A DNA stretch of 64,000 nucleotides from Talpa occidentalis (lineage: Eukaryota > Chordata > Mammalia > Eulipotyphla > Talpidae): NCBI RefSeq assembly GCF_014898055.3, contig NW_023601212.1, forward strand, positions 30,864,329 through 30,928,328, given 5' to 3'. Below are positions 11,270-22,810 of the stretch, piece by piece. The first letter of the stretch is position 1. Each line of letters opens with the position of its first letter. The notes beneath the pieces are model-generated. The model saw only the letters and a program-made list of their open reading frames with translations. It ran no database searches and was not told the DNA's origin. The translations under genes were made by a program, and so were the position numbers.

Positions 11270-12990
11270 AGCTGTTGGTACTACATTGCAGCTGTCCCTC
11301 TTTTACTGCTTTCTATCATATTGTGAGTATTTTCTAGTATAGCATTTAAATTTTTTTAATGATATTCAGTCTATTTTTTTTAGATATATTATTAGTTATT
11401 GCTCTAGAGTTTGCCATATACACCTTAACTTATCAGAATCTATTTCAGGGGCCTCCCCAGTGGTGCAGCGGGTTGATTGCAGCACTATGAAGCTGTCCAC
11501 AGCCTCTGCAGTGAGGGTTCAATTCCCAGCTGGCCAGGGAGATACCCATATGGCATGGCAGACCTCTCCTGTCTCACCCACTGCTCCCCTCAGCAGTGTT
11601 TTCAGTCCATCTGCCTGTTCTGCTCCCAACACTGTCTCTGGTGAATTCTCTCACCCTCCAGCACCTTTGACCTGTACCCCAGTTCTGGTATAAAATAAAT
11701 CTTAAAAAAAAAAGTATCTACTTCAGATTTCTATTAAGTTAATTTCAGTGTGATATAGAAGCAGTGCTTCTCTGTATATCTATTTCCTCTTCCAACTTTT
11801 TATTGCAATTAGTCTTATACATATTGCCTCTGTATATGTGATAACCCACAACACATTGTTATCAATTATTATTTTAATGAATGTTATGACTTGTGTAGAA
11901 GCTGAGAGGAGAGCATTTATATATTACCGAACCTGTTACATTACATTTGTTTACCACTTATTTTTCTCTTTTTGTATGTTCTTATGGCTTTGCGTTACTG
12001 TCTGATGGCATTTCCTTCATCCAATTTAATTTTGCTTATCTAGGATTGCACTTTTGAATGCTAGTTTTTTTGGGTATAAGATTTTTGATTTACTATATTT
12101 TAAAGTATTCCAAATATACCATTCTTTTGTTTCTGGCCTTGCTTGTTTTTAATGAAAATTAGTTTGGTTTTCTTATATGTGATGAGTTATTTTTCTTTTA
12201 TTGCTGTCAAGCTTTTTTTATTGACTTTCAACATTTTGATAATGATGTGCATGGTTATGTATCTCTTTGTATTTATCCTAATTAGAATTTGTTGAGTTTG
12301 TTGGATATGTTCATTAATGCTTTCCATCAAATTTTAAGTGTCCAGCCATACTTCTTCCTATGTACAATGCTCTTCGGTTCTTTGTCTTTCTCCTCTCCTC
12401 GAGGACTCTCACTTTATATATGGTTTTGTGCTTAATGGTAACCCATATGTTTCTCAAGTCTCTGTTCATTTTCCTCATTCTTTTTTTGTCTTTTATATTG
12501 CAAAAGATTTATCAAGATATTCAAGTTCAACAATTCTTTGTGAGCCTTTTTTTCTTTTGCTAGTTTTAAGCTACTGATGAATCTCTGTAGTGAATATTTC
12601 ATTTCAGTTATTATAGTATCAACTACAGAATTGCCATTTGCCTCTTTTTTTTAGAATAATTATATTTTTACTTATAGTCTCTATTTGATGAGAAATTGGT
12701 GTAATACCTAATTTGCTTCTTTTAGCATGGCTTCCTTCAGTTTTTTAAGATATTTATAATCACTACTTTGAAATAATTGTTAAAGATGATATGTGGGCTG
12801 CCTTATGGCAGTTTCTGTTGCTTCTGTAGACCCAACCTTAGAGATTTTTTTCATGTCACATAATTTTTTTGTCAAAACTGTATATTTTAGATAATATGAC
12901 AACTCTAGATACTGATTGCCCCATTCTCTCTTTGGGACTTCCTTTCTTTGTGTGTTCCTTTGTTTAGTGAGTTGTGCATTTCTTTATTTA
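11270..12990 (-). mobile_element. Decayed old L1 (L1M/HAL1-like), antisense
   Basis: T-rich DNA whose block order matches the antisense strand of old mammalian L1 sequence as I remember it. The blocks include 'gctctagagtttgccatata', 'ttttgataatgatgtgcat', 'aatttgttgagtttgttgga', 'catttcagttattatagta' and, near 12880, 'aactgtatattttagataat'. It is split by the SINE at 11449-11715, which therefore inserted later. Two overlapping plus-strand frames at 12338-12577 are accidental readings of this non-coding strand. The exact subfamily is not resolved. Confidence 0.75.
11449..11715 (+). mobile_element. tRNA-derived SINE nested in old L1
   Basis: Starts gggcctccccagtggtgcag, has B box ggttcaattccc near 11517, and ends taaaataaatctt plus A-run. 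TSD atctatttcag (11438-11448) and atctacttcag (11716-11726) match at 10 of 11. The target site lies in the antisense L1, giving a clear order of insertion. Confidence 0.95.
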
Positions 12991-13544
12991 TGGTTTCCAG
13001 TTCTTTGTTCCTCCCACTTCAACTTCATTCTCAAAGTGGCCAGGTGCATCTTCCCTTCACACATCTATTCCATGATTTAGAAACACATTTTTTTTCAATG
13101 TGTTGAAATTTATCTTATCTTGGAAAACCCTCAAGATATTTTTAAGCATATACAAAAATATTTTATGTATATCTGGAGATTTTTGCCTAAAATATAACCA
13201 CTATTTTGGAGAAAGTGTATCTATTTTGGTATAGAGAATCATACAGATAAAAATACAAATGATCGGAAAAGCTAGCTCTTACTTCAAATTAAAAGTAGGT
13301 CAATATGTTATCATGGTCCAAAAAGTACAAAATCACGTATACTTGATTCTGGGCAATATCAAATTGATCTTCTTTGGGATGTCAGTGTACACATGGGTTA
13401 CATAATATATTCCAGATGATGTGTCTTAGAATTCATGGCTCTCACTAATAACCCTACTACCCACCACCAGTTTTTGGTTTTAATGAAATCATTTCCCATG
13501 AGTAGCCTCCAGTCCAACATTACATACTGTTTCCCATACAAGTT
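12991..13544. other. Unassigned DNA
   Basis: No feature recognised. AT-rich. Confidence 0.45.
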
Positions 13545-13740
13545 TTTCCCTGCCTATGTTTTCCCCTATTAAGAATAACCTCACAGTTCTGCCCTTTCTT
13601 GAGGATTTAGCTTAAATATTACCTCTCCATCATAAAAACCTCCTCTAGCATGCCAAACTGAGGTAATCTTCCATTTACCTTAGCAGTTACAGCATTTACT
13701 CTGTATACCTTACATTTGACAATTAGAAATATACTTCCCT
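13545..13740 (+). mobile_element. L2 LINE 3' fragment, sense
   Basis: 'gaggatttagcttaaatatt', 'acctctccatcataaaaacc' and 'tagcagttacagcatttac' follow the order of the L2 3' end. Diverged and without the terminal part. Confidence 0.6.
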
Positions 13741-16700
13741 GAGACCTCTGTTCTAAGACTTTGCCAATTAAAGTGTGTAGCACGATTTCCCTGGTGTGTA
13801 CTGACTCCTCATGTAGATTGACAGGTTTCCCTTTTCTTTATGTTCTCCACATCACAGTATTGTAGGGGTTTTAACTCTTCACACATCATGACCAGCTGTA
13901 ATAGGAAGTTTTTCATCTAGATGTTGAGAAGGAAGAAAAGCTGAAAACTATCAATCTTTAAATTTGAAAATATCCATAAGGGTTCATTCCTTTGAAGACA
14001 CAAATAACAGACAATTTTGCTCATTACAATTACTTGCATATGGTCTGTGTTTGGTAAATATTGAGTAAAACTACCCAATGGCTGCCATGTGCTTTGCTGG
14101 TGATTTTTGATCCTATTGTACTCCTTTCCAAGAACTAATGCTTGCATTCCTAATGTGCTGAAACAAACAAGCAGACCTTCAAGACTTGTCAGTGTACTGA
14201 GCAAGCCTTCAAGCCCCCTGAAAACACTGTCTTCTTCCTATGACTCACTCTGCGCCCACACACTCAGCCCACCCCCCCCAATCCCCACTGCTGGCACTTC
14301 ACTGTGCTGATGTGCTTTGCACAGTAGCTTTTCTTGATTTGCTGCATTTAAGTCTGAACAGTGACTTGGCATGGCCCCTTTGTGAAATTTTCAATGGCTG
14401 AAAAATACCTCCCTTTATATGACAGTACAAAGGTGACAAGACAGAAAGTGAAGTGTGAAGACACTTGGTTGTCAAAGTCTCAGAGAGGCCCTGCCCCTTG
14501 CCACCCTGAGCGAGGACAGGTGGTGTTGAGTGTGTTGAGTGGTACTTTCACTTCCCCTCTCTCTTGTACTCCTGCTCCCTCCCTCCTCCAAATGACATCA
14601 ACATTAATCTCATTAATCTACTCCTACTTCCTGATGGGTGGGATTCTAAAACCACCCCATCTTGGCAGCAGCTCACCCAGTCCCAGTTCACATGAACCAT
14701 ATTGTATTTCAATTACTTTTGTGCCAACACTGCTGCTGCTAAGCCTTATCATGCCAGCACTTGCTTCTTCTAGGACACCATTATTAGCAGGTTTCCAAGG
14801 GCCCAAGGACTTGTTGTCTCAGGTACCCACAGGCAGGGAAAGGAGTGCCATGCAGGTGTTGAACACCTCAGTAGACACTGTATGGCTCCCCGGTCAAGGA
14901 AGATTCCCAAAGGTGGCGGCCTCCTGATTTTGATGGATTTGATTGGAAGAGGCAGCAGCTTCTTTGCTGTAAACCAAGGTCGGTTGGTGACCCCAGTTCC
15001 ATGGTGTGGCTTGTCAATAGTTCAACCTGCTTTGTCAGACCTCTTAATGAATAGTCAAGTGACTTAATGTCCCACATGAAATTCCTCTCTGCTAAAACCA
15101 GTTGCTTTCTGTAATCAGAACCTGACACAGGGCCAACCACCAACCAGGGGTGTCTGAAAGCAACAGGCAGTACACTGTTCCCGAAGACTTTTCATCGCCG
15201 AGTGAATATGCTCCACAACATGTCAGGATAGAAAGCTCCATTATTCATTTTCTGGTGCTGTATCTCCTTGTGTGCATTTTTATTAAAGTCATCGTTTGTC
15301 ATGTTAAGCAGCTGTTGCAACATAAAGAGAAACTGTCAAATAATATGGCATTTGGAAATGGTGACATTTTCCTTTTAATGTCTTTTCCTCCATTTCCCTC
15401 TACCCCCTTTCAAACTATTGCTGCAATAGCAATGGGCAAGCACTGTCAGATGGACAAGTGGTTCTGTTGGCTATGGAACAAAAACTAACTGAGAGCAGGC
15501 TGCCCCTGGGTTTCCATGAGTTCCGCCATCTTATGGTACATGGTGGCCCTCTGGTCTGTGTGCGGCAGGTGCCGGGTACTCATATCACAGACCAGAGGTT
15601 GGTTACATTTGGGACATAGTTGTGTTGACTGGAAAGAACTCTATTCACTCCCTAGAGCTGCCTGCTACCTGGATCCACAGGTCAGAAAGCAAGATTGAAC
15701 CCAAGTCTTTGAAGTGCCACATTTACCCACGCCTGGCACTCAAACTCCAGGTATTGCTCTGCTCCAAGAATACCAGAAAGTATGAGTTTTGTGTTTGCTG
15801 AGTGTTTGTTTTTACTCAACTTATCTGCCAGTGCTAGAGCTTGACTTGGTTACCATTTGCTCCTCATGGATGAGGCCCCTTTATTCCCACTTTGGGCTCT
15901 GCCCTGGCCTAGATTTTAAGATAACTCTTTACCTCATTCTAAGGGATTTTAAAGAGTGGATGACTTCAGCCTGGCTCTGAGAAGGTGGGCCTTGAAAGGA
16001 AATATAATGGCCTGCCTCCTTCAAAGTCACTAATCCAAACATCCCACAACTGACCATAGTCACCATGCATGTCCAGCTGTGCCTACTGCAATGTATCCTT
16101 GACCACTATGAATGTCCTTGACTCCTCCACTTTCTCTCAATTCCTCAGATCTGTACTCTCTCCATGATACCTTTAAACCAGCTTGGATTTCATGGTCCAT
16201 GATTCCAACTGATCTAACCCCTTCCATTCCCTTGCCCATCACTCTTGTCACAGTCGTCACCAAATCCTATCCCTGGGTGAACCCAACTTTCTGCTTTCTC
16301 TACATCTCCAGCTGAGATGCCAAGCATAGGCCAGATTGAGTCCTACATACACTCATGCTAACCAAAGTCAAGTGGCCATTCCACCCTATCCTAAAATTTT
16401 CCACCATCCAAACATATTGCTACTTTCCACAATGTTTATTTTCACCTTTTCCATGCATCTCAAGCCTTTGAATCCTCATTCATATCCTCTTGCTCTCAAC
16501 AGATCACTTTTAGCTAAGAAGAAAAACCACTGAATGGGGAATACCTCAGTTTCTCTCACCAAGCACACAAACCTACATTTGGATTTTCCTCTACTCATCA
16601 GTAGCGAGATGCTGTCTCTCTTCATATATATTGACTAATAACTCTACCAAAGCTTTGAATTTCATCCCTCTTGGTTTCTCAGGATAATTATTCTAATGAC

Positions 16701-16849
16701 TTCTCCCTACATCTAGTAAATATTCAACCTCACATCTCATTATTCTTCCCTTTGGCTTTTAAATATATGAAAAATTAAATGAAAAATGTACTTAAGGCTT
16801 CATCTTCTTTCAGGTAACTCTCCATTACTCCTCTCTTCATTTCAGCTAA
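13741..16849. other. Unassigned DNA with a 13-bp hairpin
   Basis: No gene recognised. A plus-strand frame of 188 codons (14361-14927) has no domain or exon borders and uneven composition. From about 15990 the sequence is pyrimidine-rich and could be more decayed L2 sense sequence leading into the fragment at 16850. The perfect inverted repeat at 15548-15598 is listed separately. Confidence 0.45.
15548..15598. repeat. Perfect 13-bp inverted repeat
   Basis: cctctggtctgtg (15548-15560) pairs exactly with cacagaccagagg (15586-15598) across a 25-base loop. The pairing does not extend outward. It belongs to no repeat family that I recognise. Confidence 0.85.
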
Positions 16850-17240
16850 ATACCTCTAAGAGTTTTCTAAACATGCTCTTTTCCATTTCTCATCTCCTAA
16901 TCTCATCTTGACATACACCAATATGGGCTTTAACTCATCACTGCCACTGTGGTCCTGTGGCCTCCATAATACTCAGTGCATTGGATATTCTCAAACTATA
17001 TCGTTTTTACTTTTATGTATCTCTCAACACTTTGTCCATCTCCTCCTGATACCACTTATCCCTACTTTCCTGCTACTTACAAGTTTCCTTTTTCTTTGAT
17101 TTCCTGGCAAGTTCATCTTCTGTCACCTGACATTTGAATGTTAGAACTCTTCAAAGCTTTGTCCAAGGTCTTATCTTAGTACGCTACACTTTCTTCAGAA
17201 CCTTGGCTTCAATGATTATTTATATGATGATAACTTCTGG
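16850..17240 (+). mobile_element. L2 LINE ORF fragment, sense
   Basis: Runs such as 'tttcctttttctttgatttc', 'gacatttgaatgttagaact', 'ctttgtccaaggtcttatct' and 'agtacgctacactttcttc' follow the L2 reverse-transcriptase-region order as I know it. There are many stops. It ends where an oppositely oriented L2 3' end begins. Confidence 0.6.
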
Positions 17241-17650
17241 AATTCATCCATTCATTCTCTCAACAGTTACTGAGCATCTACCATAAACAAAGTACTGCTC
17301 TAGGTGTTGCTAATATAGATGAGAACAAAATGCATACACTGCTGTCACTTCAAACTTAATGTGGCATATAGTGGGATGATAAAATAGGTAAATAAAAGAT
17401 AACAATGAATATAATGATAGGACATGGCATGGGCTCTGGAAAAAAATAATGAAGTAAGGCAAGAGAACTAAAAAGTAATGACAGTCCTATTTAAAGTTGT
17501 GTGATATGGGGAGTTCTCTTTGAACCGAGTGAAGTGACATTTCACCAAAAAATCAAATGAAGTAAAGGAATGAACTAGGTGAAATTCAGGATGAAAATAA
17601 TTTCTGGCAGAAAAAAATAGCAAGTACAAAGACAATGAGCTGGGAACATA
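17241..17650 (-). mobile_element. L2 LINE 3' end, antisense
   Basis: Begins 'attcatccattcattctctc' and 'ttactgagcatctaccataa', the antisense L2 terminus. It continues with 'gttgctaatatagatgagaa' and a GA-rich body with 'caagtacaaagacaatgagc'. Diverged. Confidence 0.75.
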
Positions 17651-18300
17651 TGGAAAGTCCTCACTTAATGTCATCAATAGGTTCTTGGAAATTGTGACTT
17701 TAGGAGAAATGGTATGTAATGAAAATGGGTCTTCAGAATATGTAGTTCTATTCAAAGTTGACCTGCACTATTTTTGTCTCATCAACATCATGGTAGAAAA
17801 ATGTTGAACAAAATGACATTATTTGAAGACTGGCTATAAAAGTAAGGCATATAAAAAGTAGGCATATAAACTCATCATTAAAATACACCTTTTAAAATGT
17901 CCTCAATTCCTACATCCTGGCTATCCATTCAGGGTTTCAAGTTAGAAACCACATTTTACATTTCCAATTCATTACTAAGTCCTGTAAAATTTATTTCTCT
18001 GAAAATTCCACTTTATTCTAACTAGGTTGGTATTTCCTGTTACCAGCAGCTGGCCCCATTCCCCTCACTCTGGTTCCTCTACCCCAGGACCTGTGCCAAC
18101 ATCGTGGCATATCTTCCAGCCAAGGAGCTCTCTCGGTTTCCTCCATCAGACTGCACCTAACCCCTTTCCTCCCCAGCTACCCCGACAAACCTAGGATCAA
18201 AGTTCCAATCAAAGAAATAGTGAGATCTGATTCTGACTCTTGCTACCTGCCCAATCTAAGTTGTTGCTTAACCAGTGGTGAAAGAGTGAGTGAGTTTTTG
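17651..18300. other. Unassigned DNA
   Basis: No feature recognised. A pyrimidine-rich middle part (about 17900-18180) could be old LINE sequence. Confidence 0.4.
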
Positions 18301-18309
18301 GCAGTATAT

Positions 18310-18415
18310 TCCATATATATAATTTATTTTTACTTTATTTTTATTTATTATATATATTTATTTTATATATATAGACTATATATATAATTTATTTTTACTT
18401 TATTTTATTTTTTAT
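18310..18415. repeat. AT-rich block with 65-bp spaced duplication
   Basis: atatatataatttattttta followed by ctttatttt occurs at 18313 and again at 18378, a tandem duplication with period 65 inside T/A-rich DNA. Confidence 0.8.
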
Positions 18416-18840
18416 TGTGAGAACATTGGCTTACAACGTTGTATGACTTAGAAGTACAGGATCTGGGTCTCCCTGATAGCACAAGGGGTTAAGCACAGCA
18501 CTATGAAGCTATCCACAGCTTCTGCAGCATGAATTTGATCCCCAGCCAGGGAGCTACCCACATGGCACAGCAGACCTCTCCTGTCTCACTGCTGCTCCCC
18601 TCAGCAGTGTATTTCACTCGATCTGCCTGTTCTGTTCCTCACTCTGTCTCTGGTGAATCCTCTTACCCCAACCCCGCACCTCTGGCCTGTGCCCCAGTTC
18701 TTGTATGCATAAATAAATAAATCTTTAAAAAAAAAAAAAAGTACAGGATCTCCCCCTTCAGATGTTGCTACAATACCACACTCACCACCAAACACCCAGA
18801 GTTGGTCACCATCATCCAACATGCACCTTTCCCATTTTGT
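18395..18840 (-). mobile_element. Probable L1-like 3' UTR, antisense
   Basis: A T-rich start (tttattttattttttattg) looks like an antisense poly-A tail. With the SINE removed, 'ggcttacaacgttgtatgac' and 'gttgctacaataccacactc' continue to 'ggtcaccatcatccaacatg'. This resembles antisense L1 3' UTR, and parts recall the 116-bp insertion at 28239. The family call is tentative. Confidence 0.5.
18465..18739 (+). mobile_element. tRNA-derived SINE nested in L1-like sequence
   Basis: Full-length SINE (gggtctccctgatagcacaa head; gcataaataaataaatctt plus A-run tail) with an exact 12-bp TSD, agtacaggatct, at 18453-18464 and 18740-18751. Confidence 0.96.
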
Positions 18841-20529
18841 TCTCTCCCTCCCCCTCTGCTACCCTCAGTTCTAGAGTCAGATTTCTGAGACATCGGTGCA
18901 GCAATTTCAGCTGATTTGTATGTAGTTGTCTACTTTTTCTATTCTCACAAGAGTGGGCATCTGCTGAACTTGATTATAAGACTGGGCAGAAAAAAGCTGG
19001 GAAAGGGGTTTAAATTCAGAATGCAGGATTTGATGACATCTCTATTTCTGTTCTCTTAAATGAAGTGGTATTTGCTGAAGGAAACAATTTCTGTCATAGG
19101 GAATGTCTCCTAGAAAATGTAGACAGTATTTATTATTCCCAAACAGTTGACGTGACCAATATAATGCCACCTCTGACTTGTGTTTATTTCCTTTTTGGAG
19201 GGCAAGAATGAGGTGAGCACATAGAGTAACAAATAGTTCCAAATTTCTCTCAGGTGTTGCAGTTGATTTACAGAAAAATGGGATGATGATTTTATAATAG
19301 CTAATAGAGTTTCTGATTTAATACAGCTGCTAGAAATTAACAAGGACTCCATTGAAAGCTTCCCAGTCACTTATAATAACAGGATAATAAATCATTCCCA
19401 GCATTTTTGACATTTATGATTCTATTAGAAACATAAGACCTAGTTCAACTACTCTTTTTGGTTTATTTTTCATTTATTTATTAAATTACCTTTTTAAAGT
19501 TCAAGAAAAAAAGAGCATTGCTTTCACTTTGCTGCCAGATATATGAATGAGTGATAGTGCCACCATGGAATTCCTTATTTCAAAAGGAAGCAAGGAGAGA
19601 AGAGGCTAAACCTTTAAATGAAGCCATGTGCACTTTTTAAAATTTCCATTGTTTGGGGAACGATGGGACATACTGCAGAAAGCACTGGATGTTGACTCTG
19701 AAGACCCTGTCCCACGCACTTGCTCTTCCCCCTACCTAGGTGACAGTGAGCCAATTTCTAGTTTCTAAGAACTTAAATTCTCTCATTTAGCAAAGTGAGA
19801 TTATCATCTCTCCTCATCAACAATGTGCAAGGTAGTTGATGTGTCTAATGAAATAATAAATGTGAAAGTATTGTGTAAATTGCCAGGCTTAAAGAATGTC
19901 AGTTATTTTTTGTTTATGAAGGACTTTGTTTTTTGTTGTCGTTGTGGTTGGAAACACTTATTTATAATAGGAAGCAATGATTGCGAAGTTATTTACAGCT
20001 GCTTTGTTCTTCCTGCCCTGGGCTCCTAAGAAGATCTTTCTTTCTCTGTTAGATCTCTGAACTGAATTCTCAACTCCGTCAATAACAACTAAATAATACT
20101 CCCAAAATATTCAAAATCTGGAACTGGGCCAGCTTCCTTCTAGATTTAGCTCATAGATAGTTATCTATTTATACTGCATTCCCCAAATCACAAGAAATCA
20201 TGTATCACACTCAATACACATGAAGCCACATATTCATGCTGGCGTGGCTGTATTTTTTCATATTCTTATAAATACATATAGCAGAACCTTTGTCATCTAG
20301 TCCTTGAATTGTAGATATAAAAGAGAGATATTTAGGAGCAGTGGAGCTGCTATTCCTAACAGACAGTCATATAGCACATGTACAGGAGTCTTTGGTGGCC
20401 CACCTGATCTACGAACTTGCTATGAAAGGAAGCAGGTTCAATATATTTAATGCAATTCAGAAGGTATTTCTTAAAATGCCTCCCTGCTGCTTAATGCTAT
20501 GGAGAATAGAAAGAAATGTACAGTTTTGT
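18841..20529. other. Unassigned DNA
   Basis: No gene or clear repeat recognised in about 1.7 kb. Confidence 0.5.
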
Positions 20530-21290
20530 TTTTGCCTTAAAGGATCTTACAGTCTCATTGCAGAGATAAGCTAGGCACACAGGGAGTTGCTGGAGGATAT
20601 CATGAGATACACGGTCGATTCAGAACTGAATCACAGGCCAGTATACACACAGAAGCCCTAGTGGAGGATGTAGGAGTCGAACTGAGCTGCAATATTTTGT
20701 GGACTTGGAAAAACTCAGAGGAAAAAGGAGGAATGGAAACATGGCATGGTCAGATTGGTGGAAGCAGAAATGAATGCTGGATACAGGAGGAATAACTAGG
20801 ACTCATAAGTGGCCTTGGCATATATGGGCATGCAGAGCAGAGGTGGTGCAAAGAAATGCCAGGACTTGAAGAGCGATGAGTGATTAGGTAAGAAATAAAG
20901 GTAGGAAATAATCTGAGCAAAGCTTGAGGAGGCTCTAAAAGAACTTGACCTTTATTCTCTAATAACAGGAAACCACAAAGGTTTTAAAGAAACTAGTGAT
21001 CTTATCACATTTTGGTCTAAAGTGGCACTCTAAAAACAAGGCAGGAAGAGCACAAGGGACTATGGTGATGGTGCAAGGGGACTACACCTGAGAAAAGAAA
21101 GCAAACATTGTAAAAAACTAAAAAAAGAACAATGATGCAAAAAAATACATATATAAATAAATTATTAAAAAAAAATAAAGTGGCACTCTTATGTTACAGT
21201 AGAAGGAAGTAATAAGTAGCAGGAAGATCAATCCAGGGCCTTTGCCATGGAGGAGGCTTAAAATGACAACAACTTCAACTAAACTGGCTG
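20530..21290 (-). mobile_element. L2 LINE, antisense, interrupted
   Basis: 'aaaggatcttacagtctcat' starts an antisense L2 3' region. GA-rich L2-like text follows, with 'acttgacctttattctctaa' and 'aaactagtgatcttatcaca' near 20942-21010. It resumes at 21190 with 'agtagaaggaagtaataagt' after a young L1 tail. Diverged. Confidence 0.65.
21032..21175 (+). mobile_element. 144-bp L1 3' tail inside L2
   Basis: Only the last part of the L1 3' UTR is present ('gaagagcacaagggactatg', 'ggggactacacctgag') plus an A-rich tail to 21175. Exact 14-bp TSD taaagtggcactct at 21018-21031 and 21176-21189. The same 3' UTR appears at 9364-9635 and 47423-47914. Confidence 0.96.
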
Positions 21291-21445
21291 AAAAGCAAGG
21301 ACAACACTGTACAAGACAGGTACTCTTCCTTACAAGTTCCCTTCAAAGTTTCTTACGAGTTCCATGCAATAACATATGTGGCGCATCCTGGAGGTGAGCA
21401 GCTAGTGTCTCTGAAAAGGTATCAGTAAGCAATATTTCTGAGATC
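21291..21445. other. Unassigned spacer
   Basis: Nothing recognised. Confidence 0.4.
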
Positions 21446-21456
21446 AAATTGGTAAG

Positions 21457-21736
21457 TTTGGGGCCTCCTTGGTGGTGCAAGGAGTTAAGTCTCAGCACTG
21501 TGAAGCTATCCACAGCCACTGCAACATGAGTCTGATCTCCAGCCATGGAGATAACCCACATAGAGCAGCAGACCTCTTCTGTCTCACCTGCTGCTCCCCT
21601 CAGCAGTGTACTTCAATCAATCTGCCTGTTCTGCTCCCCACTCTGTCTCTGGTGAATCTTCCCTGGTGAATCTTCTCACCCCCTGCAACTCTGGTCTACA
21701 CCCCATCTTTTGTATGCATAAAAAAAAACTTTTTAA
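21457..21736 (+). mobile_element. tRNA-derived SINE with small duplication
   Basis: Head ggggcctccttggtggtgca at 21461. TSD aaattggtaag (21446-21456) and aaattggcaag (21737-21747) match at 10 of 11. Inside, 'ccctggtgaatctt' near 21660 repeats the preceding 'tctggtgaatctt', a tandem duplication of about 14 bp not seen in the other copies. Confidence 0.94.
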
Positions 21737-21789
21737 AAATTGGCAAGGCTTTATAACTAAGGAGATATTCAGGGAAAGGAAGGACTAGT

Positions 21790-22810
21790 AAGGTCTTGGA
21801 GCTCTGTTCTGTACACAGTCTCCATTTGGAAACCTCATCTAGTCCTATGGCTTTAAGTACCACTGCAATGCTAAAATATTAAGGACTCCAATGACTCCAA
21901 TTACTGAACATTCTTCTGCTTACTTACCTACTCCATTTGGATTTCAAGTAGACATTTCAAATCTGATGTGTCCAAACTACAACTCTTCATTTTCTCCCAT
22001 TTTAAACTTGTAACTGCCACATGGTTCACATCTCAGTCAACATTAACTTGATCTTTTCAGTGGTTCAGGACCAAAAATCTAGACTCATCCCTGACTCCTG
22101 TCATCTTCTCACATCCCACACTCAATCCATCAACAAGTCCTGCCAGATCCACCTTCAAAGTGCCTGCAGGATCCCATTCCTTCCAACCACCTGCACTGAT
22201 ACAAACTTCCCGGGAACCACTGTCTTCTCTCACTTAGGTCATTATGACAACCTTGGATGGTGACCCAGTTTCCACATAGTCTGTCATACAATGGATGCTC
22301 AGAGCAGCAGCAGAAGTGGTCTGTTTACAACATGGCAGGTCTGGTTTTTCATCTGTCCCAAGTGTTCCATCTCATCTGAGTGCAAAAACTTGCACTGTCC
22401 ACTCCAAGTCTCCACTAACCTCTCCCCTATCATGGGGAGTGAATTCTAGTTCTAGTACTAGAGTTAGAACTCCAGTCTAGCCATAATTTCCTGCTCCTCG
22501 GGCCAGGCCAGGCACACTCCTGCAATATGACACTTGAGACTGCATCTCCATCTTCAGGAGATGCCTTTCCTCCAAAAATCTACATATCTAGCTCTGTCAT
22601 GAGGCTTCCTCTCTAACGCCAGCTTCTCATTGGGAGTTTCTCCCTGAGATTCTCCTCCCACAGTCTTCTACCTCCTTCCCAGCCTTATTATTCTAGTGCA
22701 TATTGCCATCCAGCACATCATACTTGCCTTTATATATTTGTGAATCAATGCATTTATTGTCTCTGCCACTAGAACAAAAGCTTGCCCAATATCATTAGTG
22801 CTTGAGAAAA
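21790..22810 (+). mobile_element. Long L2 LINE fragment, sense
   Basis: The longest sense L2 relic. The order is 'tcctatggctttaagtacca', 'gtagacatttcaaatctgat', 'ccaaaaatctagactcatcc', 'tccatcaacaagtcctgcca', then the 3' end with 'tgtctctgccactagaacaa' near 22760. One surviving 80-codon frame (22021-22263) includes HTQSINKSCQIHLQ, which resembles the C-terminal L2 reverse-transcriptase-region motif QSISKSC-LYLQ as I remember it. Many frame breaks; not functional. Confidence 0.8.

Noticed and set aside
14361..14927. 188-codon open frame
   Set aside because: No recognisable domain or exon structure; composition follows local DNA.
20370..20440. SINE-head-like or tRNA-like text (ggtggcccacctgatctacg ... 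caggttcaat)
   Set aside because: Only the two box-like pieces fit; spacing and the rest do not match the SINE, MIR or a tRNA cloverleaf.
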